36,770 nucleotides of DNA from Desulfurococcales archaeon (GCA_015521095.1 WAOU01000035.1:1-36770); one strand, 5' to 3'; shown: positions 1 to 7,799, counted from the first letter of the stretch. Notes: generated from the sequence alone by a model not told the origin. Numbers and translations: made by a program.

Positions 1-93
1 GTAAAAGTCAAGGTCTTTAACTTCGAGGAATACATTAAAAACCCAGCCATAGGTCTACAATTGCAGGGAGAGAGGGGTAAGAAAATTGGGTAA
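1..93 (+). CDS. C-terminal end of an unrecognised protein (partial)
   Basis: Frame 1 is open from the first base and ends at a TAA at 91-93, giving about 30 C-terminal residues rich in Lys, Glu and Phe. Its stop lies inside the first codons of the uL2 gene (8-nt overlap), so the two genes are probably co-transcribed and translationally coupled. In many archaea uL23 precedes uL2, but this tail does not resemble the usual end of archaeal uL23, so no name is assigned. The gene starts outside the window. Confidence 0.6.
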   Translation, partial: VKVKVFNFEEYIKNPAIGLQLQGERGKKIG

Positions 94-802
94 ACGACTA
101 AGACAGCAGAGAGCAGGAAGAGGAACACCAACCTATAGAAGCAAGAAACACATACACCCAGGCCCAGCCAAGTATCCACCACTAACAAGCGAAACCCTCA
201 GGGGAAGAATAGTAGAACTAGTCCATGATCCAGGAAGATACGTTCCCCTAGCAAGAGTCGTCCTAGAGAACGGAAAAGAATTCCTGACACCAGCCCCCGA
301 GGGCGTATACGTAGGACAAATCATCCAAGTAGGCCCAGAAGCAGAAGCCGTCCCAGGAAACATACTACCTATAGGAAAAGTCCCTGAGGGTACAATGGTA
401 TTCAACATCGAGCTAAGACCAGGTGATGGAGGCAAAATAGCGAGACAGGCAGGCAGCTATGCATTAATCGTGGGTAGAGGCGCAGGAAAAACACGTGTTA
501 GACTACCAAGCGGAAAAGAAAAAGACATACCAAATGATGCGAGAGTAACGATAGGAATACCCGCAGGTGCAGGAAGAACAGAGAAGCCTCTCATGAAGGC
601 AGGATTCGCCTATTACAAGTGGAAGGTCAAGGCCAGGAAATGGCCGAGAGTAAGAGGAGTCGCAATGAACGCCATCAACCACCCATTCGGAGGAGGAAGC
701 CACCAGCGCAGAAGCCATCCATCAACAGTGGCAAGAGAGACGCCTCCAGGAAGAAAGGTCGGTCATATCGCTGCGAGAAGAACAGGAAGGAGGAAGAGGT
801 AG
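86..802 (+). CDS. rpl2: Large-subunit ribosomal protein uL2
   Basis: This is ribosomal protein uL2, an rRNA-binding core protein close to the peptidyl-transferase centre. The 238-residue length is normal for archaea. The N-terminal GKRLRQQRAGRG motif and the C-terminal RGVAMNAINHPFGGG motif, followed by a basic tail, are diagnostic; the Phe in HPFGGG is the usual archaeal form. The start is TTG, preceded by a GAGAGGGG Shine-Dalgarno-like stretch, and it overlaps the previous gene by 8 nt. The next gene is convergent, so uS19 and uL22, which follow uL2 in the classical S10 cluster, are absent here. Confidence 0.97.
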   Translation: MGKRLRQQRAGRGTPTYRSKKHIHPGPAKYPPLTSETLRGRIVELVHDPGRYVPLARVVLENGKEFLTPAPEGVYVGQIIQVGPEAEAVPGNILPIGKVPEGTMVFNIELRPGDGGKIARQAGSYALIVGRGAGKTRVRLPSGKEKDIPNDARVTIGIPAGAGRTEKPLMKAGFAYYKWKVKARKWPRVRGVAMNAINHPFGGGSHQRRSHPSTVARETPPGRKVGHIAARRTGRRKR

Positions 803-809
803 CACACGC

Positions 810-1487
810 TTATATAAGCCCATATTTTTGTTCGACTCCACAAAGAACCCTAGAGACAGTTCCCCACGCAGTAAACTGTCTTCCCCTACCAATACTATAC
901 CTGTTCTCTTTAGGGAACAATGAAAGAATTCTCTTTGAAAAATCACCCTTCGGGAAAGCACCAATCCCAATCCAGACAGGCCTTGTTGCTATAAGTGAGG
1001 CTAGTTCATGTACACTAACAAGTTTACCATCCTCCCATAGTAATATTCTCTCAGAACCGTCACTTAGGAGATCCTCTATCTTGATTCCTAGCTCGTAGAT
1101 AAGAGGATTATTCGAGCCCGGTGGTACATGTCCTATACGAAGTAGCTGTGCCATTAGCCCTCTAAACCGTTCATAGCTTTTAGGAATTCTAGTTTCAGGA
1201 ATAACGCGGAAAATCCTGTCCTCAACAGTATGGAAGTAAACATCAAGAACACCCTCCTCTACAAGCGGAGAATCAAGTACTGTCAGCAACGCTACATGCA
1301 ATATGTCTGGTCTTCCACGCTTCCACTTGAACGGTAAACGAGACATGGCCCGGTAATGGAGGCTTTTATCCAATAACATCTCTCTCGGATCCACACCATA
1401 TCTCTGAGCCGATCTCACAATATCAGGCTCGCCCAGTATATCTTCTGGAACTAGCTCAATAGAGGATTCGAGAAAGACAATCTTCAC
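810..1487 (-). CDS. nep1: Nep1/Emg1-type rRNA pseudouridine N1-methyltransferase
   Basis: Nep1 is a SPOUT-class methyltransferase that N1-methylates a pseudouridine in the small-subunit rRNA and helps 30S assembly. Recognisable family motifs are FLESSIELVPEDILG near the N-terminus, LLDKSLHYRAM, KRGRPDILH and the RVIPETRIPKSYERFRGLM block; the C-terminus carries the usual GIGAFPKGDF segment. I place the start at a GTG (1487-1485) that overlaps the TGA stop of the upstream gene as GTGA, with an AGAGGAAAG Shine-Dalgarno just before it. An ATG at 1520 would add 11 basic residues and a longer overlap. It is the last gene of a four-gene minus-strand operon and ends 7 nt from the convergent uL2 gene. 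Confidence 0.93.
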   Translation of the reverse strand: MKIVFLESSIELVPEDILGEPDIVRSAQRYGVDPREMLLDKSLHYRAMSRLPFKWKRGRPDILHVALLTVLDSPLVEEGVLDVYFHTVEDRIFRVIPETRIPKSYERFRGLMAQLLRIGHVPPGSNNPLIYELGIKIEDLLSDGSERILLWEDGKLVSVHELASLIATRPVWIGIGAFPKGDFSKRILSLFPKENRYSIGRGRQFTAWGTVSRVLCGVEQKYGLI

Positions 1488-2392
1488 CTTTCCTCTTCTT
1501 TCCCTGATTCCCGCTCCCATAGTTCCCTCCTCATAGCTTCAAGCTGGTTCAGAGGCTTCCCCATGTACTCAGCACCAGTTAGAAGCCTTACATTCCGAGA
1601 CTTTGCGACCTCGACAACATGGCTAATTTTCTCTGAATAGTAACGGTCTCGCAATAGATGATGATCCACGACCAAAACCTCTGGCCTAACCCTTACAATT
1701 ACCTCCTCCATACCTTTCACGCCAGCCTCAACATGTTTTAAAGGAACCTTGAAACCCGCGAAATAAGTCGGAGGCCCACTCAGAACAATCACGCTAGGCC
1801 TTTTCTCCCCCCATCTAGAAAGAATTTCGACAGCCTCAGGGTCAGCTGGTCCCTGTACATCACTAGTATATATCATTGACTCTCCACAACACTCAACAAG
1901 TACCATTAACACTCTACCGACCCTACTCCCGGGATAACCATGCCATACAGGACTAGACACAGTAATAGACAGCTTGCCGAACTTGAATCGGTTACCATCC
2001 CCGATCAATACTTCTCCAGCTATCTGCTCGACGCCAAGCTTCTTTAGAAACACATATGACCGTATGGCTTGGTTCCGGTTAATATTATGTTTAGGATCCT
2101 TTACTATCAGTATTTTCCCCTTATAGAGTTCTGGCTCATCGCGAATATAGTGATCATAGTGATAATGAGTAATCACGACAATGTCTGATTCGCGAATCCA
2201 CTTCCTAGCATGCTCGAGGGACTCCTCTAGACGTTTCAATTCCACGGGATGTGGAGGCAACCCGTATCTTCTAGGGGCCAAGGATGCTCCTAGATCAATC
2301 CCTACTACTCCTTCATCGGTCTCCACGACTGTAGCTAGACTACGCACACCCATACTGTCTGAGGCAATTATTCTAACTTTCAAAACCGGCAC
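1484..2392 (-). CDS. UPF0282-family metallo-beta-lactamase-fold hydrolase
   Basis: A 302-residue protein of the archaeal UPF0282 family, which has a metallo-beta-lactamase fold. The metal-binding signature HYHYDH (a variant of HxHxDH) is visible near residue 77. A WHGYPGSRVGRV segment and a DVQGP motif supply further likely metal ligands, and a VVDHHLLRD segment lies near the C-terminus. The substrate is unknown; relatives of this fold include RNases and other phosphodiesterases, which suits the RNA-processing context, but this is inference. The start is a GTG four bases after the trm10 stop. Its stop overlaps the nep1 start by four bases, so the genes are tightly coupled. Confidence 0.85.
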   Translation of the reverse strand: MPVLKVRIIASDSMGVRSLATVVETDEGVVGIDLGASLAPRRYGLPPHPVELKRLEESLEHARKWIRESDIVVITHYHYDHYIRDEPELYKGKILIVKDPKHNINRNQAIRSYVFLKKLGVEQIAGEVLIGDGNRFKFGKLSITVSSPVWHGYPGSRVGRVLMVLVECCGESMIYTSDVQGPADPEAVEILSRWGEKRPSVIVLSGPPTYFAGFKVPLKHVEAGVKGMEEVIVRVRPEVLVVDHHLLRDRYYSEKISHVVEVAKSRNVRLLTGAEYMGKPLNQLEAMRRELWERESGKEEER

Positions 2393-2396
2393 ACCG

Positions 2397-3449
2397 CTAC
2401 ACGCATTCTATGGGCTCCGAATGCTTGATATCTATCTTAGCCTTCTTTAGGGCTACTATTATATCGTCAAGTGTAGGATTCAACCATCTATATAGACTAT
2501 AGATCTCGCACACGTCTTTTCCTTCAATAAGGTCACGGTTCTTAGTGAATTCAAAGAATAGCCTGTTCACTTTATCACTCCTAGTCATAGTATAAACTAT
2601 AGCCTTCTCTAGATCTCCATCAAGGTCGAGTCTTGCTCTAAGGAGGATCTCCACCAGCCTATTGATACGGGCCGGAACACCTATGATTGAGCCCCTAAGT
2701 GAGATCCTCCTAGGCTGACCCCAGGGCACCTTCATATCCAGTAGCCTGCTTAGACCCGGTCTAGGAATCTTGTCCACTATACCTCCTATAACGAAAGCAT
2801 CAGCCTCTAAGAGTTCGGTGGGGGAAAGATCCCTGTCAGCGTCGGGTCTAAGAATTATCACTTTATCCATTTTCATCGACCAGAGGAGTTCACCTGGCCT
2901 CTCTCGCGCGAGAATCATTTTATTTCTCCCAGTGACGTCGTATAGCCACTCCTCTACTCCCTGAGAGATACTAGTTAGAGCCAAGTGTCTATCCCATAGG
3001 TATTCTCTGATCTTGGTAAGAGCCATAGCAACCTGAATCTTGAGGCTTGTCTTTTCCTCATCGGTATGTATCTTTAGAAAGCCCATGTCAATCACGAACA
3101 GCGGCCTAGGTGGAAACCCTACAATCTCCTCGAGCTCCGAGAACGAGATATATGGAGGAGATCTTGATGATTGTGAAGGAGCCACTATATGACGTGCACT
3201 ATTATCTCCTTTTCCCGCTATAATTGAATGACCTCGACACGAGAAGATAACACGGCCAAAATACGATCCTTCATACACGTTATACCCGCGTACAAGCATC
3301 TCAACTCCTAGATACTGAAAACCTAGCTTAGCAAGCCTCTTTGATTCAAACGGAAACCTTGCCCCTACAGTATCAACACCATAGTTTTCCAGGAGCATAA
3401 GAAGTGACTCTGCTACCGGTCTCCTTCCCTGCAAACATGACGGATACAT
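2397..3449 (-). CDS. trm10: Trm10-family tRNA position-9 N1-methyltransferase
   Basis: A 350-residue SPOUT-fold protein matching archaeal Trm10, which methylates N1 of purine 9 in tRNA; Sulfolobus Trm10 is known to make m1A9. The C-terminal half has the family's ILRPDADRDLS segment with its Asp residues, the knot region FVIGGIVDKIPRPGLS, and RISLRGSIIGVPARINRLVEILL. The first ~130 residues form the archaeal N-terminal extension. Whether it makes m1A, m1G or both cannot be read from the sequence. An ATG start is used; an imperfect GGGTGATCC anti-16S match sits about 20 nt upstream, just after the rnhB stop, so the exact start is not certain. Confidence 0.88.
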   Translation of the reverse strand: MYPSCLQGRRPVAESLLMLLENYGVDTVGARFPFESKRLAKLGFQYLGVEMLVRGYNVYEGSYFGRVIFSCRGHSIIAGKGDNSARHIVAPSQSSRSPPYISFSELEEIVGFPPRPLFVIDMGFLKIHTDEEKTSLKIQVAMALTKIREYLWDRHLALTSISQGVEEWLYDVTGRNKMILARERPGELLWSMKMDKVIILRPDADRDLSPTELLEADAFVIGGIVDKIPRPGLSRLLDMKVPWGQPRRISLRGSIIGVPARINRLVEILLRARLDLDGDLEKAIVYTMTRSDKVNRLFFEFTKNRDLIEGKDVCEIYSLYRWLNPTLDDIIVALKKAKIDIKHSEPIECV

Positions 3450-3479
3450 GTTCTTGGCATGGACCAGTATGGATCACCC

Positions 3480-4148
3480 TTATAGGAAGTCCTCAAGAGT
3501 AACGTTGCTGGGGGATTTCTTCTTCTTAACATAGTATCCAGTTCCTTTTAATGTGCCCCAGCTAAACCGTATAACCGGCGGTGGACTTCCCCTTGCCAAT
3601 ACCTCCTGCAGCCATTCAACAGTCCTAGGATCACTAGGATACCCGCTCCCCCGGACTCCATAAAGAGAGGCAAGTACCCTGATCCTGGAATCCCTTACAT
3701 ACTTAGCAATAATACTTGCAGCAGCGACCTCTGGATACTTAAAATCAGCCTTTTCCTCAACTATTATCTTGCCACGATAACCCGTCTTCCTCACCGCCAC
3801 CTTTATCTTTGGAACTGATCCAAACTTGTCGATTACAATTCTCTCAACACTTTCAGGGTCAATACGCTTGAATATTCTTGATAAATTCGTGTAGAGTGCA
3901 TTAGATGTCAATACATTGATGTTCTCATGGTCTATTTCCCTCGGCTTAATAGCGGACACAGAGAATACTAGTTTTCTACTAATTGTCCTGTATAGTTCTT
4001 CTCTCTGTTCTGGAGTGAGTAGCTTGCTGTCTTTTACTCCGAGTTCCTTCAGATCCTCTAAAAGATCTATGGGTACAGCTACAGCTGCTACTATTAGTTC
4101 ACCAATAAGGCTTCCTCGTCCCGCCTCGTCGACGCCTATCACGATCAT
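3480..4148 (-). CDS. rnhB: Ribonuclease HII
   Basis: RNase HII removes ribonucleotides and RNA primers from RNA/DNA hybrids. The 222-residue sequence opens with IGVDEAGRGSLIG, which holds the first catalytic Asp-Glu pair and the GRG ribonucleotide-recognition motif. It continues with a KDSKLL motif (third acid) and a later ASIIAKYVRDSRI helix with the fourth Asp. It is the first gene of the minus-strand operon rnhB-trm10-UPF0282-nep1, and is divergent from the IF-2B-like gene, with 82 bp between the two starts to hold both promoters. Confidence 0.96.
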   Translation of the reverse strand: MIVIGVDEAGRGSLIGELIVAAVAVPIDLLEDLKELGVKDSKLLTPEQREELYRTISRKLVFSVSAIKPREIDHENINVLTSNALYTNLSRIFKRIDPESVERIVIDKFGSVPKIKVAVRKTGYRGKIIVEEKADFKYPEVAAASIIAKYVRDSRIRVLASLYGVRGSGYPSDPRTVEWLQEVLARGSPPPVIRFSWGTLKGTGYYVKKKKSPSNVTLEDFL

Positions 4149-4196
4149 ATTGCATCATCGTCGATGTTCTAGCCGTTGTTCCTGCTCCTAGGGGAA

Positions 4197-4208
4197 TAAT
4201 ATAATAGT
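4197..4208 (+). promoter_or_regulatory. TATA-box promoter for the IF-2B-like gene
   Basis: The sequence ATAATATAATAG lies in the short divergent spacer. Its centre is about 28 bp upstream of the GTG at 4231, which is the expected TATA-to-start distance for a leaderless archaeal transcript. This supports the GTG as the start. Confidence 0.5.
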
Positions 4209-4230
4209 CATCTGGCATTAATAATGAAAG

Positions 4231-5211
4231 GTGCACGGACTATTGTCCCTTAAAGGTACTAGAGATATAACTACAAGGATCTCTCAATACATAGCACATA
4301 TAGAATACTATGATTATCTAGACCTCGCGGAAATAATCGTGTCAGATATCATCGAGTATTTTTCGAAGAGTAATCCTAAGAACCTGGAGAACAGGTACGC
4401 TCGTATCGCCATGGCCTGCAAGCAAGCGTCATTCTTGGGACCCGTATGCAGCATCTGTCTGCTTATTAGGAAGTTTACAGAGATCATGCGTGGAAGGAGT
4501 AAAGAAGAATTTAAGAAATGGCTTGAAACGTTTGCAAGCGTCACTGCCAGATTCTTCACTCTAAGCGATAGAACGTTCGGCCAGATAAGCAGTAGATTGG
4601 CGGAAAATCTGCCTCACGACGCGGTAATCGTTGTTATGAGTCACACTCATACTGTGGCGAAGATAATAGGGAGTCTTAGATACAAGATCCATAAAGTGTA
4701 TGTTAGCAAAAAGTATCCTTTGAATGCGGGAGTAACGATCGCCAAGGAGATAAGGGCTCATGGAGTCAACGTATCATACATACCTGACGAGTATCTTGCA
4801 TGGGCAGTGGAACAGGCAGACATGATACTGGGATTCGCGCTAGGAACAACTACTACTGCAAGAATAGTGACGGAAACCGGCCTGCTCGGTGCGCTCACAA
4901 CGGGTGAAATGCTAGGCGTGGACACAGTCGTTATAGCTCCATTAAACTTCATGTGTGGATGCGACGAGGACAGCATAAGGAAGAGAATGCCTGGATTCGT
5001 GGTCTCAAACGATATAACAGGGATAAAACTCAAGCTAAGAAGCCTCGACCTCATAGACCCTGACTCCTTCAGAGTAAAACTAGTTAACGAGAACGAGATA
5101 TTGGATGCATCGCGAGAACTCATTATCCAAAGACAGAAACAGCTCGACAGCGTTATCAACGACACTATTAACTATATCTCTAGGGAGAGAGGACTAATTG
5201 GCTGGGGGTAA
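4231..5211 (+). CDS. IF-2B-fold protein (eIF2B alpha / ribose-1,5-bisphosphate isomerase superfamily)
   Basis: A 326-residue protein with an N-terminal helical part (to about residue 120) and a C-terminal Rossmann-like domain of the initiation factor 2B family. The family pattern is visible in VIVVMSHTHTVAKII, KVYVSKKYPLNAG, HGVNVSYIPD, ADMILGFALG and the VVIAPLNF strand. In the isomerase members a catalytic Cys follows the T-H of the first motif, and a catalytic Asp sits in a VGAD motif. Here those positions read Thr and Ala, so an isomerase reaction is doubtful and a regulatory or binding role is more likely (inference). The start is a GTG consistent with leaderless transcription. glmM follows after 5 nt. 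Confidence 0.7.
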   Translation: MHGLLSLKGTRDITTRISQYIAHIEYYDYLDLAEIIVSDIIEYFSKSNPKNLENRYARIAMACKQASFLGPVCSICLLIRKFTEIMRGRSKEEFKKWLETFASVTARFFTLSDRTFGQISSRLAENLPHDAVIVVMSHTHTVAKIIGSLRYKIHKVYVSKKYPLNAGVTIAKEIRAHGVNVSYIPDEYLAWAVEQADMILGFALGTTTTARIVTETGLLGALTTGEMLGVDTVVIAPLNFMCGCDEDSIRKRMPGFVVSNDITGIKLKLRSLDLIDPDSFRVKLVNENEILDASRELIIQRQKQLDSVINDTINYISRERGLIGWG

Positions 5212-5216
5212 CAGTC

Positions 5217-6587
5217 ATGGCCAAGTTGTTCGGCACGGATGGAGTTCGAGGAATCATAGGAGAAAAACTCACTCCAGAAATGGCGCTGAGGCTCGGAAGA
5301 GCTATAGGAGCATACTTTGGCAAAGGATCTCGGATACTTGTGGGTCGAGATATTCGTAGCGGGGGTGCAATGATTAAACGCGCAGTAATATCTGGGCTAT
5401 TAGCTGAAGGAATAAAGGTCTACGACGCGGATCTAATACCAACGCCTGGCCTCCAATATAATGTAAAAACTCTAGGATTCGACGGAGGAGTAATGATAAC
5501 TGCAAGCCATAATCCACCAGAGTATAATGGTATAAAGGTAATCGCCGGGGACGGCGTGGAAATTCCCCACGAGGACGAAGAGATAATAGAATCATACTAC
5601 TTCCAGAACCATGCCTCAAGACTAGAGTGGCGCTCATACGTTAATGATCCACTCTTTAGAGCCGACGCTATCGAGAACTATGTAGAAGCTATAGTATCAC
5701 AAGTTGACAAAGAGAAGATTGCGAGTGCCGGATTCAAGGTCGTAATAGAGTGTGCCAACAGTGTAGGTTCACTAGTAACGCCAAAAGTACTCTCACGCCT
5801 CGGAGTCAAGTATGCTAGCTTAAACTGTAACCTAGATCCCCTATTCCCTGGAAGAGAGCCGGAGCCCTCACCTATAACACTGAAACCAGCGATAGCGCTC
5901 CTCCGCGAAATCTCAGCAGACCTCATAATTGGCCATGACGGAGACGCTGACAGGGCGATAATAGGAGATGATAAGGGTAGAATACTCTGGGGAGACAGGG
6001 ACGGGGCACTCCTATCAGCATACGTTGCAGAGAAACATCCAGAACTCCCGAGACGTGTCTATACCGGTGTGTCGAGTAGTATAGTAGTAGAGGATTATCT
6101 AAGGCCCCGAGGCATTGAGGTCATATGGACTCCTGTAGGGAGCGTCACAATATCACGCATGATTATCAGAGATGGAGGCGCGATCTCCGGCTTCGAAGAG
6201 AACGGAGGCTATATGCACACGCCTCACCAAATAGTGAGAGACGGGGCGATGAAGACAGCACTGCTATTAGAAATGCTAGCAGAATACAATACAAAGCTCT
6301 CCTCCCTAGTCGACGAACTACCGGTCTATTATACGATCAAGACGAAAATACCGGCTTCGAGAGAAGAAGCACTATGCGCAGTGGAAAAGACAGCGGAAGC
6401 ATTTAAGCAATACAGACTCGTCACAATAGACGGAGTAAAAGTAATAGGGGACGACTTCTGGTTGCTCGTAAGACCCAGCGGAACAGAACCCGTAGTAAGA
6501 ATAATGGCAGAAGCGCGGATAAAGGAGAAAGTAGAAGACATCGTCAGCAAAGCCCGCACCATAGTAGAAGAATGTAAGAAGAGGTAG
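5217..6587 (+). CDS. glmM: Phosphoglucosamine mutase / phosphohexomutase
   Basis: A 456-residue alpha-D-phosphohexomutase that interconverts hexosamine-6-P and -1-P (or mannose phosphates), feeding UDP-GlcNAc for protein glycosylation. It starts with KLFGTDGVRG, has the phosphoserine loop TASHNP with Ser97, the metal-binding loop DGDADR at 241-246, the sugar-recognition motif GFEENGG and the phosphate-binding RPSGTEP near the C-terminus. All four domains are present and the length is typical. The FGTDGVRG opening favours the GlmM branch, but archaeal members often accept several sugars. It is packed with the genes on each side (5 and 6 nt gaps). Confidence 0.92.
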   Translation: MAKLFGTDGVRGIIGEKLTPEMALRLGRAIGAYFGKGSRILVGRDIRSGGAMIKRAVISGLLAEGIKVYDADLIPTPGLQYNVKTLGFDGGVMITASHNPPEYNGIKVIAGDGVEIPHEDEEIIESYYFQNHASRLEWRSYVNDPLFRADAIENYVEAIVSQVDKEKIASAGFKVVIECANSVGSLVTPKVLSRLGVKYASLNCNLDPLFPGREPEPSPITLKPAIALLREISADLIIGHDGDADRAIIGDDKGRILWGDRDGALLSAYVAEKHPELPRRVYTGVSSSIVVEDYLRPRGIEVIWTPVGSVTISRMIIRDGGAISGFEENGGYMHTPHQIVRDGAMKTALLLEMLAEYNTKLSSLVDELPVYYTIKTKIPASREEALCAVEKTAEAFKQYRLVTIDGVKVIGDDFWLLVRPSGTEPVVRIMAEARIKEKVEDIVSKARTIVEECKKR

Positions 6588-6593
6588 CCAGAA

Positions 6594-6986
6594 ATGAAAT
6601 GGTATTTCCTAGACGTTCTTTCATGCCCCGTATGCAAGGCATACAGCGAAAAGCTAGTGCTATACCCGATACATGAAATCGAAGAAGATACAACTATAGA
6701 TGTAGAAAAAGTACGATGTAGAGACTACTGCGGTCTACATAGAAAACCCGCCTCAGAAGTATCAATCGAAGAATGTAAGAAGTGTGCCAGGAAACGAATA
6801 ACAACAGGACTTATCATATGTACAAACTGTGGACGCTGGTACCCTATCGTAAACAGGATACCTGTAATGCTCGACGACAAGTATCGAGACCTAAAACTCT
6901 ACCGGAAATTCCTCAAAGAGTACCAGGATAAAATACCCGATAATATCAGGAAACTCATGAAGAACCCTGACCCAGGGTCACTCTAG
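6594..6986 (+). CDS. Trm112-family zinc-binding protein
   Basis: A 130-residue protein of the Trm112/UPF0434 group, small zinc proteins that bind and activate class I RNA and protein methyltransferases. The N-terminal FLDVLSCPVCK holds Cys11 and Cys14. The C-terminal ICTNCGRWYPIVNRIPVML matches the Trm112 hallmark C-x2-C-x-R-(W/H)-Y-P-I...I-P. The insert between them has four more Cys residues (a CRDYC group and an ECKKC group), so the protein could carry a second metal site. It lies 6 nt after glmM. Its methyltransferase partner is not evident in the window. Confidence 0.82.
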   Translation: MKWYFLDVLSCPVCKAYSEKLVLYPIHEIEEDTTIDVEKVRCRDYCGLHRKPASEVSIEECKKCARKRITTGLIICTNCGRWYPIVNRIPVMLDDKYRDLKLYRKFLKEYQDKIPDNIRKLMKNPDPGSL

Positions 6987-7060
6987 GTATTACCTTAGTA
7001 TTAGCAGGTCTCACGGTCTAAGCAAAAAACCACACAATATTTCTTCTGGGTGTCGAAGTA

Positions 7061-7582
7061 TTGAGCACTATTAAAGAAAAAGAAGAGTATGCCGCTAAGG
7101 ACGAGCTACTAGAGTGGATAAAACAAAGAATAAGCCTACTTGAAGAAGAACTCAAAATGCTCAAGACACTCCTAGCAATAGTTGAGCAAGGTTATTCTGA
7201 ACCGGAAGTGAATCCTTCAGAGAAGGTTGAGGATGTAAAGGTCGGGAAGAAGCTTATCGCTAAGGTATTTAGAGGGGAAGGCTATGTAAGAGCTGTTCCG
7301 AAGTTTCCGACCGGTATGCCTTCCGATATAGAAGAGTATCTACAGGCGTTTGTCGAGGAAATACAGGATAAACAGGCTAGAGAAGGTATAGAGCCAGATG
7401 AGAGAGCGTCTCTTATCGTGAGGACTAAGCCTGATGGATCGGTTGCAGAGATAAGGATAGCTAATCTAACGACTACCCTAGACTTATTGAAATCGAAGGC
7501 GACACTCAAGTATGCAATCGAGTTATTATATCAGTTATACAAGGCCAGGAAAGACAAGACAGGTTCAGAGGAAGAAGGATAA
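7061..7582 (+). CDS. Conserved-looking hypothetical protein with N-terminal coiled coil
   Basis: 173 residues from a TTG start. Residues ~5-48 form a charged helix with heptad-like Leu spacing (ISLLEEELKMLKTLLAI), very likely a coiled coil. It is followed by an acidic linker and an alpha/beta domain with a FRGEGYVRAVPKFPTGMP strand-turn motif and a VRTKPDGSVAEIRIANL strand pair. There is no membrane segment or metal motif. I do not recognise the family. It stands alone between the Trm112 gene and the ligase promoter region; its codon use matches its neighbours, so it looks like a genuine core gene. An oligomerising adaptor role is only a guess. Confidence 0.72.
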   Translation: MSTIKEKEEYAAKDELLEWIKQRISLLEEELKMLKTLLAIVEQGYSEPEVNPSEKVEDVKVGKKLIAKVFRGEGYVRAVPKFPTGMPSDIEEYLQAFVEEIQDKQAREGIEPDERASLIVRTKPDGSVAEIRIANLTTTLDLLKSKATLKYAIELLYQLYKARKDKTGSEEEG

Positions 7583-7589
7583 TTCTATG

Positions 7590-7673
7590 TTATCGCCTCG
7601 CTACGTGGGGGCTCGGTAACCAGGGTTTACCCGCATCACTAACGGCCTTGCCGGGTCTCTTCATAGCCCTTCT
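7590..7673 (-). ncRNA. Candidate G+C-rich small RNA (or 24-residue peptide gene)
   Basis: This stretch of the 217-bp gap between the hypothetical gene and the ligase gene is about 60% G+C by hand count, well above its surroundings, which is a common sign of structured RNA in hyperthermophiles. On the minus strand it can form GCTATG/CGTAGC outer pairing and an inner GGTAA/TTACC hairpin. A TATA-like CTATATTTG lies about 26 bp upstream of its 5' end. The same strand also reads as a short frame, ATG 7664 to TAA 7590, for 24 residues beginning MKRPGKAV. I cannot decide between RNA and peptide. No clean H/ACA or C/D signature is present. Confidence 0.28.
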
Positions 7674-7694
7674 CTAGATATGCTGGTTACAAGC

Positions 7695-7703
7695 AAATAT
7701 AGT
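7695..7703 (-). promoter_or_regulatory. TATA-like element of the candidate small transcript
   Basis: CTATATTTG on the minus strand is the best TATA-like match in the gap. Its centre is about 26 bp upstream of the beginning of the G+C-rich block. No annotated minus-strand gene begins nearby, so it would otherwise have no purpose. Confidence 0.35.
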
Positions 7704-7764
7704 CTAGTCACCTTTATTATTAGACGGTAGATATACTAGTAGAGAGTCTTGAGAGCACCAATAC

Positions 7765-7779
7765 TCCTCTAATAGAGGA
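7765..7779. repeat. Short inverted repeat upstream of the DNA ligase gene
   Basis: TCCTCTA and TAGAGGA are perfect complements separated by one base, ending about 20 bp before the ligase ATG and just upstream of its GAGGCGGGG ribosome-binding site. It could be a dimeric repressor site or fold in the leader; it may also be chance. Confidence 0.4.
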
Positions 7780-7799
7780 CTACTCCTGAGGCGGGGAAA

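Noticed and set aside
619..1098. Long open frame overlapping the end of uL2 and the end of nep1
   Set aside because: It is in another frame of two well-supported genes, has no family pattern, and its composition is explained by the basic uL2 C-terminus.
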